From Pseudomonas putida (GTDB lineage: Bacteria; Pseudomonadota; Gammaproteobacteria; Pseudomonadales; Pseudomonadaceae), in NCBI RefSeq assembly GCF_005080685.1, contig NZ_CP039371.1:5270001-5334000 (forward strand): a stretch of 64,000 bases of DNA. The letters are read 5' to 3'. The translations under genes and the position numbers were made by a program. Positions within the stretch are counted from its first letter, which is position 1; each line of letters opens with the position of its first letter. The notes beneath the pieces are model-generated. The model made no database searches. It was not told the DNA's origin and saw only the letters and a program-made list of their open reading frames with translations. Positions 37,202 to 47,210 of this stretch are shown here, in pieces.

Positions 37202-38578
37202 TCACATCTTCGGCATGCCGCCGCCAGGCATCATACCGCCCAGGCCGCGCATCATCTTGGCCATGCCGCCTTTGGCAGAAAACTTCTTCATCATCTTCTG
37301 CATTTGCTTGTGCTGCTTGATCAAACGGCCGATATCCTGCACCTGGGTACCGGAACCGAGGGCGATCCGGCGCTTGCGCGAGCCGCTGATCAGGTCAGGG
37401 TCGCGGCGCTCGGCCGGGGTCATCGAGTTGATGATCGCTTCCATCTGCTTGAACTGCTTCTCGGCCGCGCCCTGGGCGTTGCCCATCTGCGACAGGTTGA
37501 CCCCACCGATGCTTGGCAGCTTGTCCATCAGGCCGCCCAGGCCGCCCATGTTCTTCATTTGCTGCAGTTGGTCGCGGAAGTCTTCGAGGTCGAAGCCCTT
37601 GCCCTTCTTGAGCTTCTTGGCCAGCTTGTCGGCCTTGGCCTTGTCGATGGTCTGCTCGGCCTGCTCGATCAGGCTGAGGACGTCGCCCATGCCGAGGATG
37701 CGCGATGCGACGCGGTCGGGGTGGAACGGCTCGAGCGCCTCGGTCTTCTCGCCCATGCCGATGAACTTGATCGGCTTGCCGGTGATGGCACGCACCGACA
37801 GCGCGGCACCGCCACGGGCGTCACCGTCGACCTTGGTCAGCACCACGCCGGTCAGCGGCAGGGCTTCGCCGAAGGCCTTGGCGGTGTTGGCGGCGTCCTG
37901 GCCGGTCATGGCATCGACCACGAACAGGGTCTCGATCGGCTTGACCGCGGCATGCAGCGCCTTGATCTCGTCCATCATGTCGGCATCGATGTGCAGGCGG
38001 CCGGCGGTGTCGACGATGACCACGTCGATGAACTTGAGCTTGGCCTCGCGGATGGCCGCTTCGGCGATGGCTACCGGCTTCTGGCTGATGTCGGACGGGA
38101 AGAAGGTCACGCCGATGTCGTTGGCCAGGGTTTCCAGCTGCTTGATCGCCGCCGGGCGGTAGACGTCGGCCGAGACCACCATCACGCTCTTCTTCTTGCG
38201 CTCCTTGAGGAAGCGCGCCAGCTTGCCGGCGGTGGTGGTCTTACCGGCGCCCTGCAAGCCGGCCATCAGCACCACGGCGGGTGGCGCGGCATTGAGCGCG
38301 AGGTCTTCGTTGGCCGCGCCCATCAGGCTTTCGAGCTCGGCCTGGACGATCTTCACGAACGCCTGGCCCGGGGTCAGGCTGCGCGACACCTCGGTGCCGA
38401 CCGCACGTTCCTTGACGCTGTTGACAAAATCCTTGACCACCGGCAGCGCGACGTCGGCCTCGAGCAGGGCCATGCGCACTTCGCGCAAGGTGTCCTTGAT
38501 GTTGTCTTCGGTCAGCTTGGCCTTGCCGGTGACATGGCGCAGCGTCTGTGACAGGCGGTCGGTCAGGTTTTCGAACAT
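37202..38578 (-). CDS. ffh: Signal recognition particle protein Ffh
   Basis: Ffh binds signal sequences of nascent inner-membrane proteins together with 4.5S RNA. The 458 residues show an N domain (MFENLTDRLSQTLRHVTGKA), the G domain with GLQGAGKTTTAGKLARFL, DTAGRLH, TKVDGDARGG and GMGEK, and the Met-rich M domain with the RNA-binding segment SGTQVQDIGRLIKQHKQ and a Gly/Met-rich tail. A GC hairpin follows the stop (about 37143-37195). Confidence 0.98.
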   Translation of the reverse strand: MFENLTDRLSQTLRHVTGKAKLTEDNIKDTLREVRMALLEADVALPVVKDFVNSVKERAVGTEVSRSLTPGQAFVKIVQAELESLMGAANEDLALNAAPPAVVLMAGLQGAGKTTTAGKLARFLKERKKKSVMVVSADVYRPAAIKQLETLANDIGVTFFPSDISQKPVAIAEAAIREAKLKFIDVVIVDTAGRLHIDADMMDEIKALHAAVKPIETLFVVDAMTGQDAANTAKAFGEALPLTGVVLTKVDGDARGGAALSVRAITGKPIKFIGMGEKTEALEPFHPDRVASRILGMGDVLSLIEQAEQTIDKAKADKLAKKLKKGKGFDLEDFRDQLQQMKNMGGLGGLMDKLPSIGGVNLSQMGNAQGAAEKQFKQMEAIINSMTPAERRDPDLISGSRKRRIALGSGTQVQDIGRLIKQHKQMQKMMKKFSAKGGMAKMMRGLGGMMPGGGMPKM

Positions 38579-38720
38579 GGTGATCCTTTCAGGCCCAGAA
38601 AAGCCGGGAGTTGTCAGGTGCCCTGGTGGTCACGCGCAGGCGCGGGGCACAGCAAGGCGGCGATTATAGCGAAGAGCGGCGGCGGCGGACACCTTGTGCT
38701 GATGGCTCTGGATAGTCGGT

Positions 38721-38802
38721 GGCCGCATCGCCGGCAAGCCGGCTCCTACAGGGTCCACGGCGACTCACATCCTGTAGGAGCCGGCTTGCCGGCGATAGGG
38801 GC
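38721..38802. repeat. REP pair between ffh and ypjD
   Basis: Two inverted REP-type units with the variant core TCGCCGGCAAGCCGGCTCCT face each other across about 28 bp, in the divergent gap between ffh and the ypjD-like gene. Confidence 0.88.
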
Positions 38803-38873
38803 CTTCCTGGTCTTCCTTGGCAGCGGCGATCTATGCCAAACTCCGTCCCTTTAAGGCTCGCCTTCCAGGACTT

Positions 38874-39683
38874 ATGGTCTCCTCACCCAGCCTCATCCCC
38901 AATCTGATCGCCGCCGGCCTTTATATAGCCGCGGCCATCTACCAGGGCTCCTACCTGGCCAAGGGCCGCAAAGCCGACAAACGGCTGCTCGTCCTGCTCG
39001 GCGCCCTCGCCGTGGTCGCCCAGGGCGGTGCCCTGTTCTTCCAGTTGATCACCCCGCTGGGCCTGAGCCTGGACTTCTTCAGCGCCGCCAGCCTGATCGC
39101 CGTGGCGGTCATCACCCTGACCCTGCTGGCCTGCCTGCGCATACCGGTGGAAAACCTCCTCGTGCTGCTGTTCCCGCTCGGCGCCGTCACGGCGCTGCTG
39201 GCCCAGTTCGCCCCACCCGGCACCGTTCCGCTGATCAACGAAGAGCCCGGCATTCTCGCCCACATCCTGCTGTCGATCCTCGCCTACGGACTATTCACCA
39301 TTGCCGTGTTCCAGTCGCTGCTCCTGCTGCTGCAGGACCACCAGCTGAAGAACAAGCACCCGTCAGGCCTGATCCGCAACTTCCCGCCCCTGCAAACCAT
39401 GGAAAGCCTGCTGTTCGGCTTCCTCTGGGCCGGCTGGTGCCTGCTGTCGCTGTCACTGATCTCCGGCTGGCTGTTCCTCGAGAACCTGTTCGCCCAGCAC
39501 CTGGTGCACAAGACCCTGCTGGCCTGCGTCGCCTGGGTGGTGTTCAGCGTGCTGCTGTGGGGCCGCACGCGCCTTGGCTGGCGCGGGCACAAGGCGATCC
39601 GCTGGACCCTGGCCGGTTTCTGCCTGCTGATGCTGGCCTATTTCGGCAGCAAGCTGGTCCGCGAATTCATCCTGCATATCTGA
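38874..39683 (+). CDS. ypjD: Inner membrane protein YpjD (CcsA/HemX-like cytochrome c assembly family)
   Basis: This 269-residue integral membrane protein has eight or so hydrophobic segments and the CcsA/HemX-like motif NEEPGILAHILLSILAYGLF, followed by LFGFLWAGWCLLSLSLISGW. The ATG at 38874 (MVSSPSLIPNLIAAGLYIAA) is preferred over the longer frame from 38817. YpjD adjacent to ffh and a CorC/CNNM gene is the usual gammaproteobacterial order. Its precise function is unproven. Confidence 0.9.
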   Translation: MVSSPSLIPNLIAAGLYIAAAIYQGSYLAKGRKADKRLLVLLGALAVVAQGGALFFQLITPLGLSLDFFSAASLIAVAVITLTLLACLRIPVENLLVLLFPLGAVTALLAQFAPPGTVPLINEEPGILAHILLSILAYGLFTIAVFQSLLLLLQDHQLKNKHPSGLIRNFPPLQTMESLLFGFLWAGWCLLSLSLISGWLFLENLFAQHLVHKTLLACVAWVVFSVLLWGRTRLGWRGHKAIRWTLAGFCLLMLAYFGSKLVREFILHI

Positions 39684-39689
39684 TAGCCC

Positions 39690-40892
39690 ATGGACACGCT
39701 GCCGTACGCACCGCTTCTCGGCATCCTCGCACTGGCCCTGCTCTGGTCGGCCTTGTTCACTGCCGTGGACGCCGCGCGCCAGCAGCTCAATGGCCACCAA
39801 CGCAACGGCAACGGCGCCCCGACCAAAGTGCCGGCCCAGGCCCTGGTACTGTGCGCTTGCCTGGGCAAGCTACTGGTGCTCGGTCTGGCCTGCCTGGCCG
39901 GCCAGCGTCACTATGGCGACCAGGGTTTCTGGCTGGCTGGGCTGAGCGCCAGCCTGGTCCTGCTGGTGTTCGCCGAGTTCCTACCCCGACGCCTGGCACG
40001 GCGCAGCCCCCAGGCATTCGTCAGCCTGGGCGCCAGCCTGAAATGGCCGCTGGCGCTGCTGCAGCCGCTGGCCTGCCTGCTCGACGGCCTGGCCAAGCTG
40101 ATTCTGCGTCCGTTCCGCGTACAGCCCACGGCCGTGGCGCTGCATCCGCAGCAGGAAGAGCATTTCGCTGACGAAGACGACGAGCAAGCCGCCCACCACG
40201 GCCTGCTCGATGGCCTGCAATCGCTGGACAAGATCACCGTCAATGACATCCTGGTGCCTCGCAACGAGGTGGACGGCGTCAACCTGGACGACCCGATCGA
40301 GCAGATCATCGAACAGCTGATCGTCAGCCGCCATACCCGCTTGCCGGTCTTTCACAGCGATATCAACCAGGTCGAGGCGATCCTCAACACCAAACTGATC
40401 AGTCACCTGCTCCCCAAGGCCGAACTGACCTTCGAAGCCCTGCAAGGCGCCTGCTACGATCCATACTTCGTGCCGGAAAGCACACCGCTGCAAATGCAGT
40501 TGCTGAACTTCCACAAGCAGCAGCGCCGCCTCGGCGTGGTGGTCGACGAGTATGGCGAGGTACTGGGCATCGTGACCCTGGAGGACATCCTCGAGGAGAT
40601 CGTCGGCGAGTTCGAGGACGAACAGAGCCTGGACAACCCCCACGTCCACCCCCAGTCCGACGGCACCTTCGTCATCGACGGCGCAGCATCGCTACGCGAG
40701 ATCAACCGCACCCTGGGCTGGCACCTGCCCTGCGACGGCGGCCCGAAAACCCTCAACGGCCTGGTCACCGAAGCACTGGAAAGCATTCCGGAAAGCGCCG
40801 TCTGCCTGAAAATAGGCCGCTATCGCCTGGAAATTCTCGAAACCGAGGACAATTGCGCCAGCAAGGTACTGGTGTGGACCGTGACCCGATAG
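39690..40892 (+). CDS. HlyC/CorC family protein (CNNM-type, DUF21-CBS-CorC_HlyC)
   Basis: The 400 residues begin with three or four membrane segments (PLLGILALALLWSALFTAVD, ALVLCACLGKLLVLGLACLA). A CBS pair follows, with ITVNDILVPRNEVDGVNLDD, TRLPVFHSDINQVEAILNTK and RLGVVVDEYGEVLGIVTLED, and then a C-terminal CorC_HlyC domain (DGTFVIDGAASLREINRTLG). Proteins of this group are implicated in Mg2+/Co2+ efflux or homeostasis. It lies 6 bp after ypjD. Confidence 0.92.
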   Translation: MDTLPYAPLLGILALALLWSALFTAVDAARQQLNGHQRNGNGAPTKVPAQALVLCACLGKLLVLGLACLAGQRHYGDQGFWLAGLSASLVLLVFAEFLPRRLARRSPQAFVSLGASLKWPLALLQPLACLLDGLAKLILRPFRVQPTAVALHPQQEEHFADEDDEQAAHHGLLDGLQSLDKITVNDILVPRNEVDGVNLDDPIEQIIEQLIVSRHTRLPVFHSDINQVEAILNTKLISHLLPKAELTFEALQGACYDPYFVPESTPLQMQLLNFHKQQRRLGVVVDEYGEVLGIVTLEDILEEIVGEFEDEQSLDNPHVHPQSDGTFVIDGAASLREINRTLGWHLPCDGGPKTLNGLVTEALESIPESAVCLKIGRYRLEILETEDNCASKVLVWTVTR

Positions 40893-41154
40893 CTATACTT
40901 CGGTCACGCTTACCCAGCCCCGCCGTCCCGCCTGCTACCCGCACCCGGCGCCCCACGGCCAGTCCGCTCCACTGACACGCCCCGTGGTCCTGCTTCAACA
41001 CCCCGAACAGTACCCGCACCCGCCCCTATCCCCCTCGGGCTCTCGTCAGTAGGCGCGCAAAAGAACAATACGCTCCGGCGTCCGCGACCCCGTGCCTGCC
41101 TGGCCGATGCGGATCATGCCCAGGAGCTGCACCAGACTGTTAGGGACCTATTAG

Positions 41155-42456
41155 ATGACAACCAGCACCACCTACGCCCAAGCGCCTGCCGCGCCGGCCA
41201 ACTCCCCTGCCCGGGTGGCCACTGCCAGCTTCATCGGCACCGCCATCGAGTTCTATGACTTCTACGTGTATGCCACGGCGGCTGCGCTGGTGATCGGCCC
41301 GGTGTTCTTCCCCTCCGGGTCGGGCACCGCGCAGATGCTGGCGGCCTTCATCACCTTTGGCATCGCCTTCCTCGCCCGCCCGCTGGGCTCGGCGCTGTTC
41401 GGCCACTTTGGCGACCGCATCGGGCGCAAATCCACCTTGGTCGCCTCGCTGCTGCTGATGGGCGTGTCGACCACCCTGATTGGCGTGCTGCCGGGCTACG
41501 ACAGCATCGGCATGTGGGCGCCTGCGCTGCTCTGCCTGCTGCGCTTCGGCCAGGGCCTGGGCCTGGGGGGCGAATGGGGTGGCGCGGCATTGCTGGCCAC
41601 CGAGAACGCGCCGGAAGGCAAGCGCGCCTGGTTCGGCATGTTCCCGCAGTTGGGCCCTTCGATCGGCTTTCTGGCCGCCAACGGCCTGTTCCTGACCCTG
41701 GCTCTGGTTCTGAGCGACGAGCAGTTCCGCGACTGGGGCTGGCGCATTCCGTTCCTGCTCAGCGCCGCGCTGGTGATGGTGGGCCTGTACGTGCGCCTGA
41801 AACTGGAGGAAAGCCCGGTATTCGCCAAGGCAGTGGCTCGCCACGAGCGGGTGAAGATGCCGGTGGTCGACCTGTTCGCCAAATACTGGCTGCCGACCCT
41901 GCTGGGCGCAGCGGCAATGGTGGTGTGCTACGCGCTGTTCTACATCTCCACGGTGTTCTCGCTGAGCTATGGCGTATCGACCCTGGGCTACACCCGCGAA
42001 TCGTTCCTCGGCATGCTGTGCTTCGCCGTGGTCTTCATGGCCTTGGCCACGCCGCTGTCGGCCTGGCTCAGCGACCGCTACGGGCGCAAGCCGGTGCTGA
42101 TCGTCGGCGCCCTGCTGGCAGTGGCCTCGGGCTTCACCATGGAACCGTTGCTGACCTCGGGCTCGACCGCAGGCGTGACCCTGTTCCTGAGCATCGAGTT
42201 GTTCCTGATGGGGGTGACCTTCGCGCCAATGGGTGCCTTGCTGCCTGAACTGTTCCCGACCCACGTGCGCTACACCGGCGCGTCGGCGGCGTACAACCTG
42301 GGCGGTATCGTTGGCGCCTCGGCGGCACCGTTCTTCGCTCAGAAGCTGGTAAGCATGGGTGGGTTGAGCTGGGTGGGCGGCTATGTGTCGGCTGCGGCGG
42401 TGATCAGCCTGATTGCCGTGCTGTGCCTGAAGGAAACCCGTAATACCGAGCTTTAA
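41155..42456 (+). CDS. MFS transporter, metabolite:H+ symporter (MHS) family
   Basis: The 433-residue transporter has 12 predicted membrane segments. The MHS-type opening TASFIGTAIEFYDFYVYATA is followed by the loop 2-3 motif GHFGDRIGRKSTLVASLLLM and LLRFGQGLGLGGEWGGAAL, with a second half carrying LSDRYGRKPVLIVGALL. Relatives carry dicarboxylates, shikimate or proline/betaine. No adjacent catabolic gene points to the substrate. The 262 bp upstream are C-rich with no recognised signal beyond a weak TAGGGA ribosome site. Confidence 0.9.
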   Translation: MTTSTTYAQAPAAPANSPARVATASFIGTAIEFYDFYVYATAAALVIGPVFFPSGSGTAQMLAAFITFGIAFLARPLGSALFGHFGDRIGRKSTLVASLLLMGVSTTLIGVLPGYDSIGMWAPALLCLLRFGQGLGLGGEWGGAALLATENAPEGKRAWFGMFPQLGPSIGFLAANGLFLTLALVLSDEQFRDWGWRIPFLLSAALVMVGLYVRLKLEESPVFAKAVARHERVKMPVVDLFAKYWLPTLLGAAAMVVCYALFYISTVFSLSYGVSTLGYTRESFLGMLCFAVVFMALATPLSAWLSDRYGRKPVLIVGALLAVASGFTMEPLLTSGSTAGVTLFLSIELFLMGVTFAPMGALLPELFPTHVRYTGASAAYNLGGIVGASAAPFFAQKLVSMGGLSWVGGYVSAAAVISLIAVLCLKETRNTEL

Positions 42457-42476
42457 GTGATTGGGGCTGCTTTGCA

Positions 42477-42572
42477 GCCCATTCGCGGGACAAGCCCGCT
42501 CCCACAGGTACAGCGCTGGGCTTGAGGGCGGTAGTTATCCTGTGGGAGCGGGCTTGTCCCGCGAATGGGCCG
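42477..42572. repeat. REP pair between the MHS transporter and purT
   Basis: Inverted REP units (ATTCGCGGGACAAGCCCGCT and complement) with a 39 bp spacer lie between two convergent genes. A GGGCTGC/GCAGCCC hairpin at 42464-42480 adjoins the left unit. Confidence 0.92.
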
Positions 42573-42591
42573 CAGCGCGGCCCCTCTTGCA

Positions 42592-43773
42592 TCAGAACTC
42601 GACCTTGACCGCCTGCGAAGCCCGGGTCGCCTTGGCCCGCGCGGCTTCGATCGACTCGTCACGCGCCAGGCATACGCCCATGCGGCGGGTGCCGTTGATT
42701 TCCGGCTTGCCGAACAGGCGAATCGCGGTGTCCGGCTCGCTCAGGGCGGCGCCGAGGTTGGCGAAGCTGGTCTGCTGCGACTGCCCCTCGGGCAGGATCA
42801 CCGCCGAAGCCGAAGGCCCGAACTGGCGCACCACCGGGATCGGCAGGCCGAGGATGGCGCGGGCATGCAGGGCGAACTGCGACAGGTCCTGGGAAATCAG
42901 GGTCACCAAGCCGGTGTCATGCGGACGCGGCGAGACTTCGCTGAACCAGACCTGGTCGCCCTTGACGAACAACTCCACGCCGAACAGGCCACGGCCGCCC
43001 AGTGCGTCGGTCACCGCCTTGGCCACCCGCTGCGATTCGGCCAGCGCCTTCGGGCTCATGGCCTGAGGCTGCCAGGACTCCTGGTAGTCGCCCTTCTCCT
43101 GACGATGGCCAACCGGCTCGAGGAAGGTGGTGCCACCGACATGACGCACGGTCAGCAAGGTGATCTCGTAATCGAAATCGATGAAGCCTTCGATGATCAC
43201 CCGGCCCTTGCCGGCACGGCCGCCCTCCTGGGCGTAGTCCCAGGCTTGCTGCAGGTCGGCGTCGCTGCGCAGCAGGCTCTGGCCCTTGCCGGAGGAGCTC
43301 ATCACCGGCTTGACCACGCATGGGTAACCCAGGTCGGCGACGGCCTTGGCATAGTCCTCGAAGGTGTCGGCGAAGTGGTAGGGCGAGGTCGGCAGGTCCA
43401 GCTCTTCGGCGGCCAGGCGACGGATGCCTTCGCGGTTCATGGTCAATTGAGTGGCGCGGGCGGTCGGCACCACGGTGAAACCTTCGCTCTCCAGCTCGAC
43501 CAGGGTGGCGGTGGCGATGGCTTCGATCTCGGGCACGATGTAATGCGGCTTCTCGGCCTCGATGACCGCCCGCAGGGCAACGCCATCGAGCATGTTGACC
43601 ACGTGGCTGCGGTGCGCGACTTGCATCGCCGGGGCATTGGCGTAGCGGTCCACGGCGATCACTTCGACGCCCAGGCGCTGCAGCTCGATCACCACTTCCT
43701 TGCCCAGCTCGCCGCAGCCGCAGAGCAGTACACGGGTCGCGGTGGGCGACAATGGGGTTCCGATACGGGTCAT
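42592..43773 (-). CDS. purT: Formate-dependent phosphoribosylglycinamide formyltransferase
   Basis: PurT makes formyl-GAR from GAR, formate and ATP in purine synthesis. This 393-residue ATP-grasp enzyme has [20 protein letters not shown] near residue 15, [40 protein letters not shown] and [18 protein letters not shown]. Full length and intact. Confidence 0.97.
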   Translation of the reverse strand: MTRIGTPLSPTATRVLLCGCGELGKEVVIELQRLGVEVIAVDRYANAPAMQVAHRSHVVNMLDGVALRAVIEAEKPHYIVPEIEAIATATLVELESEGFTVVPTARATQLTMNREGIRRLAAEELDLPTSPYHFADTFEDYAKAVADLGYPCVVKPVMSSSGKGQSLLRSDADLQQAWDYAQEGGRAGKGRVIIEGFIDFDYEITLLTVRHVGGTTFLEPVGHRQEKGDYQESWQPQAMSPKALAESQRVAKAVTDALGGRGLFGVELFVKGDQVWFSEVSPRPHDTGLVTLISQDLSQFALHARAILGLPIPVVRQFGPSASAVILPEGQSQQTSFANLGAALSEPDTAIRLFGKPEINGTRRMGVCLARDESIEAARAKATRASQAVKVEF

Positions 43774-43850
43774 TTCAGGTCCTCGAAGGCGTCCGGGGCC
43801 GCATCAGGCGAAGGCGCGACCCACTGAAAAAGGACCGGTATTCTACACCA

Positions 43851-44318
43851 TCAACCCGCCACGGCGGCGCGCCGGGCACGAAATGCCATGGCCAGCCAGA
43901 CGGCAGTGACGCCTGCGAATTTCGAGGCCAGGGCTGTACCGATCACCACCGGCGTGAGGGCGCCGATCATGCCGAAGAAGATCAGCGTGTCGACCGGGAT
44001 GCTCAGCGCCGAGCTCAGCCACAGGCGATCACGCAACGGCCGGCGGGTGATGCTGAACACCAGCCAGTCGATCAGCTCGGAAATGAAGAACGCGGTAGCG
44101 CTGGCCAGGGCGATGGCCGGCTCCGAGGTGACATAGGACAGCACAAGCGCCAGCAGCATCGCGACCAACGCGCCATGGCCGAAGCGGGTCTGCACCATGT
44201 CACGCAGGATGAACACCAGGCCGCCCCAGGCGGACCAGATGACATCCAGGTGCGGGGCACTGGAAAAGGCGTAGTTGATCAGCACTACGCTGCTGATATA
44301 GGCAATGAGATAGAACAT
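43851..44318 (-). CDS. VUT family protein (YhhQ-like membrane protein)
   Basis: This 155-residue membrane protein from 44318 (MFYLIAYISSVVLINYAFSS) has five or so hydrophobic segments and resembles the VUT/YhhQ family (ATAFFISELIDWLVFSITRR, SIPVDTLIFFGMIG). YhhQ-type proteins import queuosine precursors or unknown vitamins. No queuosine genes are adjacent, so the substrate is open. It is shorter than E. coli YhhQ. Confidence 0.78.
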   Translation of the reverse strand: MFYLIAYISSVVLINYAFSSAPHLDVIWSAWGGLVFILRDMVQTRFGHGALVAMLLALVLSYVTSEPAIALASATAFFISELIDWLVFSITRRPLRDRLWLSSALSIPVDTLIFFGMIGALTPVVIGTALASKFAGVTAVWLAMAFRARRAAVAG

Positions 44319-44398
44319 GGGGTGGTTGTCTGTTGGCAAGCCCGACAGATTACCTCTGGCTTGTCCGCGGGTAAACCCGCGACCAAGCGGACGCGGCG

Positions 44399-44602
44399 TC
44401 ACGCGCCAATGATCAATCCAGCCGCCACCGCCCGTTCATGACAGCGCTTGAGCACCGCCCGACGCTCGGCATTGTCCATCTTCCCCCAACGACCGATCTC
44501 GGCCACGGTCCGCTGGCAACCGGTGCAGACGTCCTCCTCGTCCAGTGCACAGATGCTCACGCATGGCGACGCTACAGGGCGTTCCACGGCAACCTCACTC
44601 AT
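44399..44602 (-). CDS. DUF1289 domain-containing protein
   Basis: The 67-residue protein from 44602 ([20 protein letters not shown]) carries the DUF1289 cysteine pattern [20 protein letters not shown] followed by [20 protein letters not shown], likely a small metal-binding Cys cluster. An ATG one codon upstream is equally possible. It overlaps the end of the gamma carbonic anhydrase gene. Confidence 0.88.
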   Translation of the reverse strand: MSEVAVERPVASPCVSICALDEEDVCTGCQRTVAEIGRWGKMDNAERRAVLKRCHERAVAAGLIIGA

Positions 44603-45119
44603 CATCGGCCACCAGCTCGCGGGCGTAGCGCTCGGCGTTGTGCACATAGTGCGCGGCGCTGGCTTCGAGCATGCGCTTTTGCTGTTCGGTGAGCTCACGT
44701 ACCACCTTGCCCGGCGAGCCCATCACCAGCGAACCATCGGGGATGTCCTTGCCCTCGGCGATCAAGGCGTTGGCGCCGATGATGCAGTGCTTGCCGATAC
44801 GCGCGCCATTGAGAATGACGGCATTGATGCCAATCAGGCTGTAGTCGCCGACGCTGCAGCCATGCAGCATGGCGTTATGACCCACGGTCACGCCCTTGCC
44901 CAGGGTCAGCGGTGAACCCATGTCGGTGTGCATCACGGTACCGTCCTGGACGTTGCTGCCCTCGCCGATGTCGATCAGTTCGTTATCGCCACGCAGCACT
45001 GCACCGAACCACACACTGGCATGGGCCTGCAGGCGTACCTTGCCGATCAGGGTGGCAGTAGGCGCGGCCCAACTGGTGGGGTGGGTTTCGACCCGCAGGT
45101 CGCCCAGGCGATATTTCAT
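44595..45119 (-). CDS. Gamma carbonic anhydrase family protein
   Basis: The 174-residue left-handed beta-helix protein starts at 45119 ([20 protein letters not shown]), with AAGGAAA just upstream; an alternative ATG at 45137 lacks a ribosome site. Hexapeptide repeats run through the centre, with the metal-ligand histidines in [12 protein letters not shown] and [19 protein letters not shown]. Such proteins may hydrate CO2, or may act as PaaY/YrdA-like proteins of uncertain activity. Confidence 0.92.
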   Translation of the reverse strand: MKYRLGDLRVETHPTSWAAPTATLIGKVRLQAHASVWFGAVLRGDNELIDIGEGSNVQDGTVMHTDMGSPLTLGKGVTVGHNAMLHGCSVGDYSLIGINAVILNGARIGKHCIIGANALIAEGKDIPDGSLVMGSPGKVVRELTEQQKRMLEASAAHYVHNAERYARELVADDE

Positions 45120-45185
45120 AGGCTTTCCTTGACTCATCGGCGGCTAGTGACAATCGGCGGGGTGGACCCCGCTCGGGTTTCGAAT

Positions 45186-45785
45186 TCAGGTTTCAATATA
45201 CTGCGCAGGCGGCTCGTGCAGGCTGATGCCGGCGTCGAACAACAGGTTGACCAGCTCGACGATCATGATCGCCGACAAGCCCCAGATCTTGTACTCGCCA
45301 AAGCGATAGCTGGGCACATACCAACTGCGCCCCTGGTAATCGATGCGATGGGTATGGTCACGCGGATCCTGGCGGAAGAATTCCAGCGGCACGCTGAATA
45401 CTGCCGCGATTTCGGCATCGTTGGCACGGTATTCGACGTAGTCCGGGATCAGCCCGACGAATGGCGTCACCTTCAGGCCGTGCAGGGAAATCAACGGGCT
45501 CAGCGGGCCGACCACCTCCACCAGGCCAGGCGGCAGGCCGATTTCTTCTTCTGCCTCGCGCAGGGCGGTGAACACCAGGTCGGGGTCTTCGGGGTCGCGA
45601 CGGCCACCGGGGAAGGCGACCTCGCCACCATGGGTGGACAAGCCCTTGGCACGCAGGGTGAGGACCAGCTCAGGCGCTTCGCTTCGAGTGATGGGCAAGA
45701 GTACCGCCGCTTCGGGGAACCGTCGGTCGGTTTCCAGCGACGTGGGTACATGGTTGCTCATTCGGCGAAGTAGCTCGTCCAGCAT
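45186..45785 (-). CDS. CoA pyrophosphatase (Nudix, NudL/YeaB-like)
   Basis: The 199-residue protein from 45785 (MLDELLRRMSNHVPTSLETD) has the UPF0035-type lead-in RAKGLSTHGGEVAFPGGRRD and the Nudix box GGRRDPEDPDLVFTALREAE with EEIGL. The pattern is that of hydrolases that cleave CoA into 3',5'-ADP and phosphopantetheine. It lies 66 bp upstream of the gamma carbonic anhydrase gene on the same strand and is divergent from a second Nudix gene. Confidence 0.9.
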   Translation of the reverse strand: MLDELLRRMSNHVPTSLETDRRFPEAAVLLPITRSEAPELVLTLRAKGLSTHGGEVAFPGGRRDPEDPDLVFTALREAEEEIGLPPGLVEVVGPLSPLISLHGLKVTPFVGLIPDYVEYRANDAEIAAVFSVPLEFFRQDPRDHTHRIDYQGRSWYVPSYRFGEYKIWGLSAIMIVELVNLLFDAGISLHEPPAQYIET

Positions 45786-45925
45786 TGCGCACTCTCGTTT
45801 CCAAGGCCTGCCTTGCATGATGCACCAAAAGCCGCGACACACCCAAGCCCCGCGCGCTTGCCCCCTGCGCTTGCCCCCGACCCGGCAGGCGCGCCAAGAT
45901 AAGGCCGAGCACAAGGAACCCGAGC

Positions 45926-46477
45926 ATGAAATTCTGCAGCGCGTGCGGCCAACCGGTCATTCAGCGGATCCCCGAGGGCGACAGCCGCCTGCGGTATGTC
46001 TGCGAGTCCTGCCACACCATCCACTACCAGAACCCCAATATCGTCGCCGGGATTCTCCCCACCTGGGGCAGCCAGGTGCTGCTGTGCCGCCGCGCCATCG
46101 AACCGCGCCGCGGCTACTGGACCTTGCCGGCCGGTTTCATGGAGAACGGCGAGACCCTCGACCAGGCCGCCCGTCGCGAAACCGTGGAAGAAGCCTGTGC
46201 GCGGGTCGGCGCCATGAGCCTGTACCAACTGTTCGACTTGCCGCACATCAACCAGGTACATGTGTTCTTCCGCGCCGAACTGGCCGACCTGGACATCGAT
46301 GTGGGTGTCGAAAGCCTGGAAGTGCGGTTGTTCGAGGAGCATGAGGTGCCATGGGACGAGCTGGCTTTCCGCACCGTCGCGCGCACACTAGAATGCTATT
46401 ATCGCGACCGCATCGAGCAGCATTACCCCATTGGCCATGAGTACCTGCCGCCGATGAACGTCTCGTCCACTTCCTAG
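45926..46477 (+). CDS. Nudix hydrolase with N-terminal zinc ribbon
   Basis: This 183-residue protein opens with a zinc-ribbon pair (KFCSACGQPV and YVCESCHTIHYQNP), followed by a Nudix domain with LPAGFMENGETLDQAARRET and VEEACARVG. Related proteins act on ADP-ribose, NADH-like or nucleotide substrates. The actual substrate is unknown. Confidence 0.9.
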   Translation: MKFCSACGQPVIQRIPEGDSRLRYVCESCHTIHYQNPNIVAGILPTWGSQVLLCRRAIEPRRGYWTLPAGFMENGETLDQAARRETVEEACARVGAMSLYQLFDLPHINQVHVFFRAELADLDIDVGVESLEVRLFEEHEVPWDELAFRTVARTLECYYRDRIEQHYPIGHEYLPPMNVSSTS

Positions 46478-46496
46478 CATTTCAGGATACCGTTCC

Positions 46497-47051
46497 ATGC
46501 GTTGGTTGTTCGCCCTCTTCTGCCTTTGCGTTACCTCGGTGTCCCAGGCGGCCTTCACCGAGACCATCATTCGCAAGCCACAGCCGCCGGTGGCAGCGCA
46601 ATCGCAGTCGCAGGCGGCCATGCAGCCGCTGATCGACAAGGTGCTGGTGATCAAGTCCGAACGTCGCCTGCAATTGATCAGCCGTGGCGAACCGCTGAAG
46701 ACCTACCGCATCTCCCTGGGCAAGCAGCCCAAGGGCGCCAAGCAGCGCGAAGGCGACAAGAAGACCCCTGAAGGCCTGTACTGGCTCGACTGGCGCAAGG
46801 AAAGCGATCGTTTCAACCTGGCCATGCACATCACCTACCCCAACATTCGCGATGCCGCCCAGGCGACCCGCGAGGGCGTCAGCCCCGGCAGCATGATCAT
46901 GATCCACGGCACGCCGCTCAACGACGATTATCCGGAGTGGTACTTCCACACGCTGGACTGGACCGACGGCTGCATCGCCATGCGCAATTCGGACATGCGC
47001 GAGGTCTGGGACCTGGTACGCGATGGCACGCTGATCGAGATTCGCCCCTGA
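46497..47051 (+). CDS. L,D-transpeptidase (YkuD) family protein
   Basis: The 184-residue protein has a signal peptide (MRWLFALFCLCVTSVSQAAF), then a YkuD domain: VLVIKSERRLQLISRGEPLK, KKTPEGLYWLDWRK, and the active site with His in MIMIHGTPLN and Cys in WTDGCIAMRNSDM. It should crosslink or modify peptidoglycan, or anchor proteins to it, in the periplasm. It lies 19 bp after the Nudix gene, probably co-transcribed. Confidence 0.92.
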   Translation: MRWLFALFCLCVTSVSQAAFTETIIRKPQPPVAAQSQSQAAMQPLIDKVLVIKSERRLQLISRGEPLKTYRISLGKQPKGAKQREGDKKTPEGLYWLDWRKESDRFNLAMHITYPNIRDAAQATREGVSPGSMIMIHGTPLNDDYPEWYFHTLDWTDGCIAMRNSDMREVWDLVRDGTLIEIRP

Positions 47052-47164
47052 CAGCTCCTGTCGCACGCTGAGGCTGTAGGCAGCTTCCTACCTAAAACAC
47101 TCCTGCGCCCTACGAGCGCCTAGGGGCTGTACTGCATCCAAACGATGGGCTGAATTCATAGCAT

Positions 47165-47204
47165 CCCCGCAAACGAGTACGCGAAGCGTACGCCATTTGC
47201 GGGG
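47165..47204 (+). promoter_or_regulatory. 5' leader hairpin covering the tpsB ribosome binding site
   Basis: CCCCGCAAA (47165-47173) pairs perfectly with TTTGCGGGG (47196-47204), and inside it GTACGC / GCGTAC (47177-47182, 47186-47191) pair around a GAA loop. The only purine-rich ribosome-site candidate, GGGG at 47201-47204, 6 bp before the ATG, is inside the outer stem. The structure could limit translation until opened by heat, a protein or a small RNA. Confidence 0.65.
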
Positions 47205-47210
47205 TAGTCC